NCBI GenBank assembly: GCA_934572335.1
Contig: CAKTKU010000002.1
Coordinates: 62,001 to 126,000 of the forward strand
Source of the DNA: an uncultured Oscillospiraceae bacterium
GTDB lineage: Bacteria; Bacillota; Clostridia; Oscillospirales; Oscillospiraceae
DNA length: 64,000 nucleotides
Direction of reading: 5' to 3'
In this document: positions 8,948 through 17,552 of the stretch, one piece after another
Layout of the letters: the number at the start of each line of letters is the position of its first letter
How positions within the stretch are numbered: position 1 is the first letter of the stretch
Position numbers and translations under genes: made by a program
Notes under the pieces: generated by a model
Database searches by the model: none
The model's input: only the letters and a program-made list of their open reading frames with translations
Told to the model about the DNA's origin: nothing

Positions 8948-8961
8948 ATGTTACGGTAATA

Positions 8962-8990
8962 TTGACGAAAAACAATGAAAATGTTATAAA
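8962..8990 (+). promoter_or_regulatory. Promoter of the FbpABC-type importer operon
   Basis: TTGACG (8962-8967) and TATAAA (8985-8990) are spaced by 17 nt and face the ABC transporter genes. The transcript would have a leader of about 150 nt before the ATG at 9148; I see no convincing riboswitch in it. It is back-to-back with the DeoR promoter. Confidence 0.6.
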
Positions 8991-9147
8991 GGAGCAGAGC
9001 TGTTTTCGACAGTTTGACAGCTGACAGAGCCTCAAGCCGGCAATCATCTGGCTTATGATAATCAGTTTTGATTATATCTTGCTCGTTTTTTCCGCATTTC
9101 CTGCATATTTGCTCACCATATATATGCTATTCGGAGGGTTATCATCC

Positions 9148-10269
9148 ATGAGCGTTGGCATCAACATTGAACACGCGGTAAAGCGTTATGGCAGCAACAC
9201 GATCATTCCTGATCTCTCGCTGCACATCCGCCCCGGTGAGTTTTTCACCCTGCTTGGTCCGTCCGGCTGCGGCAAAACCACTCTTCTGCGAATGATTGCG
9301 GGTTTCAACACAATCGAAGGCGGTGAATTCAAATTCGGCGAGAAGCGCATAAACGATCTCGACCCCGCAAAGCGCAACATCGGCATGGTGTTTCAGAATT
9401 ACGCCATTTTCCCGCACCTGACGGTCAGGAAGAATGTTGAGTTCGGGCTTAAAAACCGCCATGTCCCCAAGGCGGAGATCGCCGCGCGCAGTGACGAATA
9501 CATGAAGCTCGTGCACGTGGACGAATATGCCGAGCGTATGCCGGAGCGTCTTTCCGGCGGGCAGCAGCAGCGCGTCGCGCTCGCCCGCGCGCTCGTCATC
9601 GAGCCGGATGTTCTGCTGATGGATGAGCCTTTGTCCAATCTTGACGCAAAGCTGCGTGTTGAAATGCGCAGTGTTATAAAGCGCATACAAAACGACGTAG
9701 GCATTACGACTGTGTATGTCACGCACGATCAGGAAGAGGCGATGGCCGTCTCCGACCGCATCGCCGTGATGAATCAGGGTGTTATACAGCATATCGGCAC
9801 ACCCAAGGACATATATCAGCGTCCGGCGAATGTCTTTGTCGCGACGTTCATCGGCAGGACGAATATGCTGGACGGCAAGCTCGCATTTAGTGACGGGAAA
9901 TACACGCTCACCCTCCCCGGCGGGTACACTGTCGTGCTGGACACTGTGGCGGCAGGCGCGGCGGAAAATCAGGATGTGTGCATTTCCGTCCGCCCGGAGG
10001 AATTCATCGTCAGCCGCGAGAGCGGTCTCGGCATGAGCGCTGTTGTGACGGACAGCGTGTTCCTCGGTCTCAACACGCACTACACGCTCACCCTCGCCAC
10101 AGGCGAGGAGGTTGAGACGATTCAGGAATCCTCCATTGACTCCATCATCGAAAAGGGCAGCACCGTGTCCCTCACGGTCAAGACAGAAAAGATAAACGTG
10201 TTCACTGCCGACGGAACGGCAAACCTCCTGCGCGGTGTGCACAACGACCTTGAGGAGGGTTCGGTATGA
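9148..10269 (+). CDS. ABC transporter ATP-binding protein (FbpC/PotA type)
   Basis: This is a 373-residue nucleotide-binding subunit. Walker A is GPSGCGKTT (about residues 37-45), the signature is LSGGQQQR and Walker B is VLLMDEPLSNLD. A C-terminal TOBE-like regulatory region (ISVRPEEF onwards) is typical of iron(III), phosphonate, polyamine and sugar-phosphate importers. The ATG at 9148 has GGAGGG at good spacing; the longer in-frame extension upstream is AT-rich and unlikely to be translated. Its stop overlaps the permease start by 4 nt (ATGA), so the two are translationally coupled. Confidence 0.92.
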   Translation: MSVGINIEHAVKRYGSNTIIPDLSLHIRPGEFFTLLGPSGCGKTTLLRMIAGFNTIEGGEFKFGEKRINDLDPAKRNIGMVFQNYAIFPHLTVRKNVEFGLKNRHVPKAEIAARSDEYMKLVHVDEYAERMPERLSGGQQQRVALARALVIEPDVLLMDEPLSNLDAKLRVEMRSVIKRIQNDVGITTVYVTHDQEEAMAVSDRIAVMNQGVIQHIGTPKDIYQRPANVFVATFIGRTNMLDGKLAFSDGKYTLTLPGGYTVVLDTVAAGAAENQDVCISVRPEEFIVSRESGLGMSAVVTDSVFLGLNTHYTLTLATGEEVETIQESSIDSIIEKGSTVSLTVKTEKINVFTADGTANLLRGVHNDLEEGSV

Positions 10270-11918
10270 GCGCCGGACGGAAAAAGTTCGAGATATGGAC
10301 TGCAATATCCCTTGCGCTGTTTTTGATGTTTGCGGTGTTCTTCATCTACCCGATATGCACACTGCTGCGTCAGGCATTCACGACAAAGGAAGCCGCGTTA
10401 ACACTCGACAACTTCATCAAGTTTTTCAGCAAGCCCTACTACTATAATACCATCTTCAACAGCTTCAAGGTCTCGCTTGCCGTCATGGCGGTCTCTCTCG
10501 CCATCGGCATCGTCATGTCATATTTCTACTCGTTCTACGAGCTGAAAGGGTCAAAGTTCATCCTCGTTTCCAGCATACTGTGCTGCATGTCCGCGCCGTT
10601 CATCGGGGCATATGCGTGGATACTGCTGCTTGGGCGTTCGGGCGCGATGACGCTCATGCTCAAGGCACTCGGGATAAAGGTGGGCAGTATATACGGCTTC
10701 GGCGGCATTCTGCTCGTACAGGCGACAAAGCTGTACCCGCTCGTGATGATCTACATGAACGGTATGTTCGCCAATCTCGACAACAGTCTCATGGAGGCCT
10801 CGTCCAACCTCGGCTGCACGGGTCTGCGCCGGTTTTTCAGCGTTGTTCTGCGCCTCTCCATGCCCACGATCCTCGCCGCCGCGCTGTTGGTATTCATGCG
10901 CGCGTTCGCCGACTTCGGCACGCCCATACTCATCGGCGAGGGCTACCGTACCTTCACGGTCGAGATATACAAGCAGTTTCTGAGTGAGACGGGCTCGGAC
11001 TATGGCTTTGCATCCGCTATCAGCGTCATCGCCATCATCCTCACCGCCGCCATCTTCCTCCTGCAAAAATACGCGACCAACAAGTTCAGCTTCACAATGA
11101 ACGCGCTGCACCCCATCGAGAAGAAAAAGCCGCACGGCATCGGCGGCGTACTGATGCACGTGTTCTGCTATCTGACAGTCGCGGTGTCCATGCTGCCGCA
11201 GCTTTACATCATTTACGTGTCGTTCCGCAACTCCAAAATGGGCGTGTTCCAAGAGGGGTACTCTCTGGCGAACTACCGCTCCGCGATAGATAAGCTCCTG
11301 CTGCGCGCGACGAAGAACACCGTCCTCGTCGGCATTGTGGCGCTCGCCGCGATAATCATCCTCGCTGTGATGATCTCATATCTCGTTGTGCGCCGCCCCA
11401 ACGCGCTCAACCACACTATCGACACCATCTCAATGCTGCCGTACATCATGCCCGGCTCCGTCATCGCCATCGCGCTTGTCATAGGCTTCGGGAAGAAGCC
11501 GCTCGTGCTGACCGGCACGCTGACGATAATGATAATGGCAGTCATCATACGCCGTCTGCCGTATACGACGCGCTCTGCCACGGCGACGCTCATGCAGATA
11601 CCGATGTCGATCGAAGAGGCCGCCATCAGCCTCGGCGCGAACAAGATGAAGACCTTCTTCAAGGTGACAGTCCCGATGATGTCCTCCGGCATCATCTCCG
11701 GCGCGATACTCAGCTGGGTATCCATCGTGACGGAAGTTTCCAGTGCCGCGATACTCTACAACAACCGCTCCATCACTCTCACTGTCGGCACGTACACCGC
11801 CGTGAATCGCGGCAACCTCGGCGAGGCCGCCGCCTTTGCCGCCGTGACGACCGTGCTGACCGCCATTTCCCTTGTGATATACCTCATCATCAACAAGGGC
11901 AAGCAGATGGAGCTATAA
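10266..11918 (+). CDS. ABC transporter permease with two fused transmembrane domains (FbpB type)
   Basis: This is a 550-residue membrane protein with about 12 helices and two copies of the binding-protein-dependent transport domain. Each half carries an EAA-like loop: SLMEASSNLGCTGLRRFF in the first and SIEEAAISLGANKMKTFF in the second. This head-to-tail fusion is characteristic of the FbpB/HitB group, so one polypeptide replaces a permease dimer. It pairs with the ATPase before it and the lipoprotein after it. Members carry ferric iron, 2-aminoethylphosphonate or phosphosugars; the sequence alone does not decide. Confidence 0.92.
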   Translation: MSAGRKKFEIWTAISLALFLMFAVFFIYPICTLLRQAFTTKEAALTLDNFIKFFSKPYYYNTIFNSFKVSLAVMAVSLAIGIVMSYFYSFYELKGSKFILVSSILCCMSAPFIGAYAWILLLGRSGAMTLMLKALGIKVGSIYGFGGILLVQATKLYPLVMIYMNGMFANLDNSLMEASSNLGCTGLRRFFSVVLRLSMPTILAAALLVFMRAFADFGTPILIGEGYRTFTVEIYKQFLSETGSDYGFASAISVIAIILTAAIFLLQKYATNKFSFTMNALHPIEKKKPHGIGGVLMHVFCYLTVAVSMLPQLYIIYVSFRNSKMGVFQEGYSLANYRSAIDKLLLRATKNTVLVGIVALAAIIILAVMISYLVVRRPNALNHTIDTISMLPYIMPGSVIAIALVIGFGKKPLVLTGTLTIMIMAVIIRRLPYTTRSATATLMQIPMSIEEAAISLGANKMKTFFKVTVPMMSSGIISGAILSWVSIVTEVSSAAILYNNRSITLTVGTYTAVNRGNLGEAAAFAAVTTVLTAISLVIYLIINKGKQMEL

Positions 11919-11980
11919 CAAGGTTCATTCGTGCGAAAGCACATTGATAAAACACAAAAAACAAAAAAGGAGACCAGCAA

Positions 11981-13054
11981 ATGAAAAAGTTACTCGCACT
12001 CATCCTCGCACTGACCATGGTCTTCGTGCTGTGCGCCTGCGGCCAGCAGTCCGCCCCAGCCGAAGCCCCCGCAGCCGACGCCGAGACCCCCACCGAGGAG
12101 GCCCCGCTTTCCGGCACTGTCGTCATATACAGCACGCAGACCGATGTTGACCACGAGGTATTCCTCAACATCTTCAACGAGCTTTACCCCGATGTCAATG
12201 TTGAGTTCATCAGCGGCTCTCTCGGTGAGCTGACCGCCCGTGTCGACGCTGAAAAGGAAAATCCTCAGGCCGACATCATCTTCGGCGGTCTCTCCCAGAC
12301 CGACGGCGACCAGTACATCGACCTGCTTCAGGAGTACACCCCGAAGTACGCCGATGACTGCGCAGTCGAATCCAACGGCTACTACACCTACTTCACCTAT
12401 CAGTACATCTGCCTCATCAAGAACACCGAACTGCTCGCTGAGCTGGGCGTTGATGTGAACGGCTATGCCGACCTGCTCCAGCCGGAGCTCAAGGGCAAGA
12501 TCATTCAGGCCGACCCCTCCGCTTCCTCCTCCGCATGGCGTCAGCTGCAAACCATGCTCTACCTCATGGGCGATGAGTTTGGCGACGAGAAGGCTTGGGA
12601 TTACCAGCACCAGCTCATGGAGAACTGCGACGGCGTCATCTCCACCAGCTCTTCCGCTTGCTACAAGAACGTGTATAACGGCGAGTATGCCGTCGGCCTC
12701 ACCTACGACAACGGCGCTATCTCCCTGCTGATGAGCGGCGCGGACAATGTTGAGATCGTGTGGCCGGTCGAGGGCAACACCGTGTGCGCCTTCGCCTCCG
12801 CGATGGTCAAGAACTGCCCGCATCCCGAGCTTGCGGCCGCCGTGCTTGATGTTCTCTCCTCCGCCGACTTCCAGCTCGCCCGTGAAAAGGCAGCCGGTTC
12901 CCGCGGCACCAACACCACCTATGTCAACGACGAGAGCTACTTCCCCGCCGACCTTGACGATGGCGTTGTCCCCATGGACTTTGCCAAGATGTCCGCTGAA
13001 AAGTCCGACCTCATCGCAAAGTGGACCGATATGTGGGCAAGCATCAACGGCTAA
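11981..13054 (+). CDS. Extracellular solute-binding lipoprotein (FbpA/AfuA type)
   Basis: This is a 357-residue lipoprotein with the signal MKKLLALILALTMVFVLCAC, where the lipobox Cys is residue 20. An Ala/Pro/Glu-rich linker follows, then a periplasmic-binding fold beginning GTVVIYSTQTDVDHEVFLNIF, as in the ferric-iron-binding FbpA superfamily. Related AfuA proteins bind hexose phosphates rather than iron. AAGGAGA precedes the ATG. It is the third gene of the importer operon and ends before a strong bidirectional terminator. With a SIS protein, glycerol-1-phosphate dehydrogenase and a DeoR regulator next door, a phosphorylated organic substrate seems more likely than iron, but this is inference. 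Confidence 0.9.
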   Translation: MKKLLALILALTMVFVLCACGQQSAPAEAPAADAETPTEEAPLSGTVVIYSTQTDVDHEVFLNIFNELYPDVNVEFISGSLGELTARVDAEKENPQADIIFGGLSQTDGDQYIDLLQEYTPKYADDCAVESNGYYTYFTYQYICLIKNTELLAELGVDVNGYADLLQPELKGKIIQADPSASSSAWRQLQTMLYLMGDEFGDEKAWDYQHQLMENCDGVISTSSSACYKNVYNGEYAVGLTYDNGAISLLMSGADNVEIVWPVEGNTVCAFASAMVKNCPHPELAAAVLDVLSSADFQLAREKAAGSRGTNTTYVNDESYFPADLDDGVVPMDFAKMSAEKSDLIAKWTDMWASING

Positions 13055-13077
13055 AACCCCATCTATAACTTTTCACA

Positions 13078-13107
13078 AAAGGCACACCCCGCGCGGGGTG
13101 TGCCTTT
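13078..13107. terminator. Bidirectional terminator between two convergent ABC operons
   Basis: The 24-bp perfect palindrome at 13081-13104 (arm GGCACACCCCGC) is flanked by AAA and TTT. It can terminate both the FbpABC-type operon on the plus strand and the sulfatase/ABC operon on the minus strand. Confidence 0.85.
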
Positions 13108-13122
13108 ACCGTTTCTATGGTC

Positions 13123-13863
13123 TTACCACCACTTGATGGCATCCTCGACGTGCACGCGCTTTTCGATGAACTCGGGCGACGCGATGTCGCGCGGGCGCGG
13201 CATATCAAGGCGCAGGTCCTCTTTTATGCTCGCGGGCTTATTCGTGAGGATGAGCACTCTGTCGGCGAGATAGCACGCCTCTTCCACATTGTGCGTGATG
13301 AAGAGCACCGTGCTGCCAAGCTCCTGCCAGAGACGCACGACCTCGTCCTCAAGATAGAAGCGGGTCTTTATGTCCATCTGGCCGTAAGGCTCGTCCATCA
13401 GCAGGAGGTCGGGCTCCATCGCGAACGCGCGCCCGATGACGACCTTCTGCTCTGTGCTGACCGACAGCTCATGCGGATACTGCTTTCTGCTCTTTGTCAG
13501 CCCCATGAGCTCTATTATCTTGTCGGTCTGCTCCTTTATGCGCTTCTTCGGCCATCCCTTTATCTCCATGCCGAAAGCGATGTTATCCTCGACCGTGAGC
13601 CACGGCATTGCCGACGGCTCCTGAAAGACGAAGGAGAGATTGTGCTTGCGCGGGTCCGCCTTCTCGCCGTCGATGAGTATTTCGCCGGAGGTCGGCTCTA
13701 TGAGGCAGGTGAGGGTGTTGAGAAACGTCGTTTTGCCGCAGCCGGTAGGACCGACGACACAGACGAACTCGCCCTTGCCTATATTGAAATTGCAGTTTTT
13801 CAAAACTTCGAGGGAGCCGAAGTTTTTGCAGAGGTTGCGTACCTCGACCTTGTACTCGCTCAT
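13123..13863 (-). CDS. ABC transporter ATP-binding protein, SsuB/TauB type (second copy)
   Basis: This is a 246-residue ATPase with Walker A GPTGCGKTT, an unusual signature region (LSVSTEQKVVIGRAF instead of a clean LSGGQ) and Walker B LLLMDEPYGQMD. It belongs to the nitrate/sulfonate/taurine/bicarbonate group. It is the last gene of the seven-gene operon and starts 12 nt after the first ATPase. The degenerate signature suggests it works as one half of an asymmetric heterodimer with the ATPase at 13876-14652. Confidence 0.9.
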   Translation of the reverse strand: MSEYKVEVRNLCKNFGSLEVLKNCNFNIGKGEFVCVVGPTGCGKTTFLNTLTCLIEPTSGEILIDGEKADPRKHNLSFVFQEPSAMPWLTVEDNIAFGMEIKGWPKKRIKEQTDKIIELMGLTKSRKQYPHELSVSTEQKVVIGRAFAMEPDLLLMDEPYGQMDIKTRFYLEDEVVRLWQELGSTVLFITHNVEEACYLADRVLILTNKPASIKEDLRLDMPRPRDIASPEFIEKRVHVEDAIKWW

Positions 13864-13875
13864 TCTATCTTCACC

Positions 13876-14652
13876 TCATTCCAGCGTGAGCGCTTCGTTG
13901 GCTGCGATCTCCTGGCGGATGCGCATGAAGTCCTCGGACACGTGGCTTCTCGGTCTCTGGAGCGAGCTGAGATCGTACACGCGCTTGACCTTTGCCGGGC
14001 GCTCCGTGAACTGTATAATGCGGTCGCCGAGCGTGACGGCTTCCTCGATATTGTTCGTGACGAACACTATCGTGCGCTTTTCCGTCTGCCAGATGCGCAG
14101 TATCTCTTCCTCCATGGCGTAGCGCGTCTGCGCGTCGAGCGCGCCGAACGGCTCATCCATGAGGAGTATTTCGGGGTTTGCGGTGTACGCGCGCGCAATG
14201 CCGACGCGCTGCTTCATGCCGCCGGACAGCGCATGGGGATAGGCGTTTTCAAAGCCCTGAAGCCCGACGAGCTCAAGGTACTTCTGCGCCGCCGCGCGGC
14301 GCTCCGCCTTCGGCACGTTTCTGTATTTCAGCCCGAGCTCCGCGTTCTCCATGGCGGTCTTCCACTCGTAGAGACCGGTCTTCTGGAAGACCATCGCGAT
14401 GCGGCTGTCAGTGCCGCTGATGGGCTTGCCGTTGAGCGTGATCGTGCCGGAGGTCGCCTTCACGAGCCCGGCGATGATGTTGAGAAACGTCGTCTTGCCG
14501 CACTGGCCGGGACCGAGCAGGACAAGAAACTCGTTCTCACGCACATCGATGGATATGTCCTCTATCGCGTCGGTATCTCCCTTGGACGAAAAGAACGTCT
14601 TTGCGATATGGTCAGCCTGCAGTATTATTTTCTCTTCCACGGACACAGCCAC
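13876..14652 (-). CDS. ABC transporter ATP-binding protein, SsuB/TauB type (first copy)
   Basis: This is a 258-residue ATPase with Walker A GPGQCGKTT, a canonical LSGGMKQRVGIARA signature and Walker B LLMDEPFGALD, typical of sulfonate, taurine and nitrate importers. Gln in the Walker A loop is a small oddity. Its start overlaps the permease gene before it by 28 nt, so translation is coupled. With the second ATPase it likely forms the motor for the two permeases upstream. Confidence 0.9.
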   Translation of the reverse strand: MAVSVEEKIILQADHIAKTFFSSKGDTDAIEDISIDVRENEFLVLLGPGQCGKTTFLNIIAGLVKATSGTITLNGKPISGTDSRIAMVFQKTGLYEWKTAMENAELGLKYRNVPKAERRAAAQKYLELVGLQGFENAYPHALSGGMKQRVGIARAYTANPEILLMDEPFGALDAQTRYAMEEEILRIWQTEKRTIVFVTNNIEEAVTLGDRIIQFTERPAKVKRVYDLSSLQRPRSHVSEDFMRIRQEIAANEALTLE

Positions 14653-15425
14653 CTTTCCAAAAAGTCAAAGCCATAGGCGAACAGCGCGCCGAACGCGCCT
14701 ATCATGACCATGCCGACAATGGCAAGCGTGAGGTCATTGGCGCTGCTGCCCTGCATGATGAGGAAGCCGATGCCCTCGCGCGCGCCGAGCATTTCCGACG
14801 CGAGCAGCACCATCCAGCCGCCGCCGAGCGCCGTGCGTATGCCGGCGAAAATGGCGTTGAGCGAACTGGGCAGGACGACATCAAAGAGCATATCCGTGCT
14901 CTTCGCGCCGAACACGCGGCCGACCTGAAAGTTTATCTCCGGCACCATGATAACGCCGGAATACGAGTTGATGACGATGGGCATGAACACGCCCATTGTG
15001 ATGATGGCGACGCGGGAGAACTCCGTCGTGCCGAACCACAGCGTGAAAAGCGGGACCCACGCGATGGGCGGGACGGGTCTGATGACCTCAAAAAGCGGTT
15101 TGAATATGGCGCGGAACATCTTGCTCCACCCCATGGCGATGCCGAAGGGCACGCCCACCACCACGGAGAACAGCAGCGCCGTGAGCACGCGGCGCATGGA
15201 GATCCACACGTGGTATATCATCGGGTGCTTGGCAACGTTGCCCGACCAGATCGTTATCAGCCTTCTGAGCGAGGCGTAGGGGCTGGGCAGCTGGGTGGTG
15301 CCGGTGGCGGAGACGTTCTGCCACAGCAGCAGAAACGCCGCGATGAGCAGATACGGCCCGATATAATATATAGTCTTATAGAGCGCGCTGCGGTTTTCCA
15401 GCAGCGGATTTTTCTTAGTTTTCAT
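14625..15425 (-). CDS. ABC transporter permease, SsuC/TauC type (second copy)
   Basis: This is a 266-residue membrane protein with about six helices and the family motif ARVFGAKSTDMLFDVVLPSSLNAI-like EAA loop (here VGRVFGAKSTDMLFDVVLP). It belongs to the SsuC/TauC permeases for sulfonates, sulfate esters and similar anions. The start overlaps the end of the upstream permease by 4 nt. Two different permeases encoded side by side point to a heterodimeric channel. Confidence 0.9.
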   Translation of the reverse strand: MKTKKNPLLENRSALYKTIYYIGPYLLIAAFLLLWQNVSATGTTQLPSPYASLRRLITIWSGNVAKHPMIYHVWISMRRVLTALLFSVVVGVPFGIAMGWSKMFRAIFKPLFEVIRPVPPIAWVPLFTLWFGTTEFSRVAIITMGVFMPIVINSYSGVIMVPEINFQVGRVFGAKSTDMLFDVVLPSSLNAIFAGIRTALGGGWMVLLASEMLGAREGIGFLIMQGSSANDLTLAIVGMVMIGAFGALFAYGFDFLERWLCPWKRK

Positions 15426-16258
15426 TTTTTAGGTCTCCATTTCAACACGACTCTCTCAACGAGTCCGACAATGCCGGATGAGATGAAGCCAAGTATGCCG
15501 ATGACGATAATGCCCGCCATGATGAGGGACACGCTGCCGAAGGAGCGTCCCATCTGTATCATATAGCCGAGACCGTTGGACGAGGCGAGCATTTCTGCCG
15601 CGACGATAGTACCCCATGCGCTTCCCATTGAGGTTTTAAGCCCTGCAAATATCATGGGCATAGCGGAGGGAATGCCCACCTTGCAGAAAATCTTGAAGTT
15701 TCCGGCGCCGCAGGTCTTTGCGACATTTATGAGGGTCTGGTTTGTCGAGCGCACGCCGGTGTAGGTGTTGAGCACCGTGGCGACAAAGCACCCGGTAAAT
15801 ATGATGACGGACCTCGCCTCCACACCGATGCCGAGGAACAAGAGCACGATGGGTATCCATGCAAGGCTCGGTATAGGGCGCACCATCTCAAAAAGCGGGC
15901 GGATTATACGGTCGCAGAGGCGGAACCACCCCATGAAGAGACCGAGAGGTATCCCAATGACCGCCGCCAGAAGGAACCCGAGCCAGACGACCTTGGCGCT
16001 GGCCCAAATATGCTGGATGAGCACGCCGCCGTCGGGCTTTTTGTCCGTGACCTTTCTTGCGATGGTCTCAATGACGCCGACGGGCGAATCAAAAAATCTG
16101 GTGCTGACAAGGTGGAACTGAACGGCAAGCTGCCACACGAGCAGCACGAAGAGGACGACCACCACGCTGACGGTGAAGTACTTCATGCTCTCCCGGCGCA
16201 TTGCCTTCGTTTCGGCGATGCGCGCTTCAGCCCGAATCTGTGCGTAATCTTTTTCCAT
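15422..16258 (-). CDS. ABC transporter permease, SsuC/TauC type (first copy)
   Basis: This is a 278-residue permease with a short charged cytoplasmic N-terminus, about six helices and the EAA-type loop INVAKTCGAGNFKIFCKVGIPSAMP. It is the first membrane subunit after the binding protein. It is separated from that gene by 85 nt containing a strong hairpin (16285-16312), a common arrangement that lets the binding protein be made in excess. It couples to the second permease through a 4-nt overlap. Confidence 0.9.
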   Translation of the reverse strand: MEKDYAQIRAEARIAETKAMRRESMKYFTVSVVVVLFVLLVWQLAVQFHLVSTRFFDSPVGVIETIARKVTDKKPDGGVLIQHIWASAKVVWLGFLLAAVIGIPLGLFMGWFRLCDRIIRPLFEMVRPIPSLAWIPIVLLFLGIGVEARSVIIFTGCFVATVLNTYTGVRSTNQTLINVAKTCGAGNFKIFCKVGIPSAMPMIFAGLKTSMGSAWGTIVAAEMLASSNGLGYMIQMGRSFGSVSLIMAGIIVIGILGFISSGIVGLVERVVLKWRPKK

Positions 16259-16284
16259 AAAATGTTCTCCTATGTGCAGCTGAT

Positions 16285-16312
16285 CCCATTCCCCGGTAAT
16301 CCGGGGAATGGG
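16285..16312 (-). other. Intercistronic hairpin after the binding-protein gene
   Basis: CCCATTCCCCGG (16285-16296) and CCGGGGAATGGG (16301-16312) form a perfect 12-bp stem with a TAAT loop. No U-run follows on the minus strand. It therefore looks like an RNA-stabilising or partial-termination element that favours the binding-protein transcript over the downstream permease and ATPase transcripts. Confidence 0.7.
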
Positions 16313-16343
16313 ACAAGACCGACATTTTCAGTCTTTCCGGGGA

Positions 16344-17495
16344 TCAAGCGGTATGGAGCTCCTTGTACATCTCGATGGCCTTGGCAAGGTAGCTGGAATC
16401 AACGGCTGCAAGGACCGCTTCGCGGTCGGCGGCATCGCGGTTGCCGATGGCGACCTGGATGTCAAAGAACGTGCCGAACTCATTCTGGAGCCCGGTGAGA
16501 CCGTTCTCCTGAACCTCGCAGAGGTTCTCATAGAAGCTGAGATCGGGGAACATGGTCATCTTCTCGCTGGCAAGAGCGGCGTCAACGGTCGTCTCGGTGC
16601 CGAACTCGTCAAGCATGACCTGGGAGAACCACTCCGCGCCCTGCTCCTGGTTGGCGTTGTCCGCGCACCACAGCAGAACCTCAAGCGCGCCCTCGAGGTA
16701 CTTCACAACGGTGTCCTCGTTCGCGGCGAGCCAATCGCCCTCGGCGATGATGTTGCCGGCCATTGCGGCGTTCATGCCGCCCATGGTGTGGCAGACGGTG
16801 TAGTTGGGATCCTCTTCAAGCATGGTGGTGTAGGTGCCGGAGACAAAGATAACGTCGGCAGAGCCGCTGGTGAAGGCCTGATAGCCCTTGTCGATATCGG
16901 AGTTGACGATGTTGACGTCGTCCTCGGTGAGGCCGAGCTTGTCGAGCATGAACATGAGGTCAGCGTCGCACACGGTGCCGCGGCCGACGAGGATGGTGAG
17001 ACCCTTCCAGTCGTCAGCGGAGCCGAGAGTCTCGGGGATCTCGCCCTCAGCCGCCTTAGCAAGCGCGCTGTCGGAGCGGCAGAAGGCCTTGTTGGAGTAG
17101 TCATAGCCGGAGAGGGAGATGACCTTCATGTTGTAGGTCAGCACGCCGGTGATCGCCGCGGGAGCGCCGATCCAGCCGATGTCCCAGTCGCCGGAGGGGT
17201 TGGCCTCGAGCTGGGGAGGACCGGAGACATAGTGGGTGCGGGTGACGTTGAGCCCGAGCTTCTCCCAGATGCCCATCTGCTCGCCCGCGATGAGGGGAAC
17301 GGCTGTCTGGACAACGTTCTGGCCGGAGGTGGGCAGGTCGACCATCTCAACGGGGGCTTCGGCGTCGGCATTGCCGGCGTCAGCCGCGGGGGCGTCGGTC
17401 TTGGTGTCGGCTGCGGGCTGGGAAGCGGTGCTTCCGCAGGCGCAGAGTGCAAATACCATGCACAGCGCCAAAACCAGTGCTAGGATTTTTTTCAT
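16344..17495 (-). CDS. ABC transporter substrate-binding lipoprotein, SsuA/TauA/NMT1 type
   Basis: This is a 383-residue lipoprotein. The signal MKKILALVLALCMVFALCAC ends in the lipobox Cys20, followed by an Ala/Asp-rich linker. The folded part has the two-lobe layout of sulfonate/nitrate/aromatic-anion binding proteins (GEQMGIWEKLGLNV, GDWDIGWIGAPAAI). The ATG at 17495 is preceded by AGGAGGAAT, while the longer in-frame start lacks a ribosome site. It follows the kinase gene by 57 nt and starts the transporter part of the operon. A sulfated or otherwise anionic small molecule is the expected ligand, by family and by the sulfatase upstream. Confidence 0.88.
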   Translation of the reverse strand: MKKILALVLALCMVFALCACGSTASQPAADTKTDAPAADAGNADAEAPVEMVDLPTSGQNVVQTAVPLIAGEQMGIWEKLGLNVTRTHYVSGPPQLEANPSGDWDIGWIGAPAAITGVLTYNMKVISLSGYDYSNKAFCRSDSALAKAAEGEIPETLGSADDWKGLTILVGRGTVCDADLMFMLDKLGLTEDDVNIVNSDIDKGYQAFTSGSADVIFVSGTYTTMLEEDPNYTVCHTMGGMNAAMAGNIIAEGDWLAANEDTVVKYLEGALEVLLWCADNANQEQGAEWFSQVMLDEFGTETTVDAALASEKMTMFPDLSFYENLCEVQENGLTGLQNEFGTFFDIQVAIGNRDAADREAVLAAVDSSYLAKAIEMYKELHTA

Positions 17496-17552
17496 TTTTG
17501 GATTCCTCCTGTTTTTTATTTCGGCGGTCAATTTTACCGCGTACTTACTTTT

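Noticed and set aside
11981..13054. A definite ferric-iron transporter call for the FbpABC-type genes
   Set aside because: The family includes phosphosugar and phosphonate importers, and the neighbourhood favours organophosphates, so I left the substrate open.
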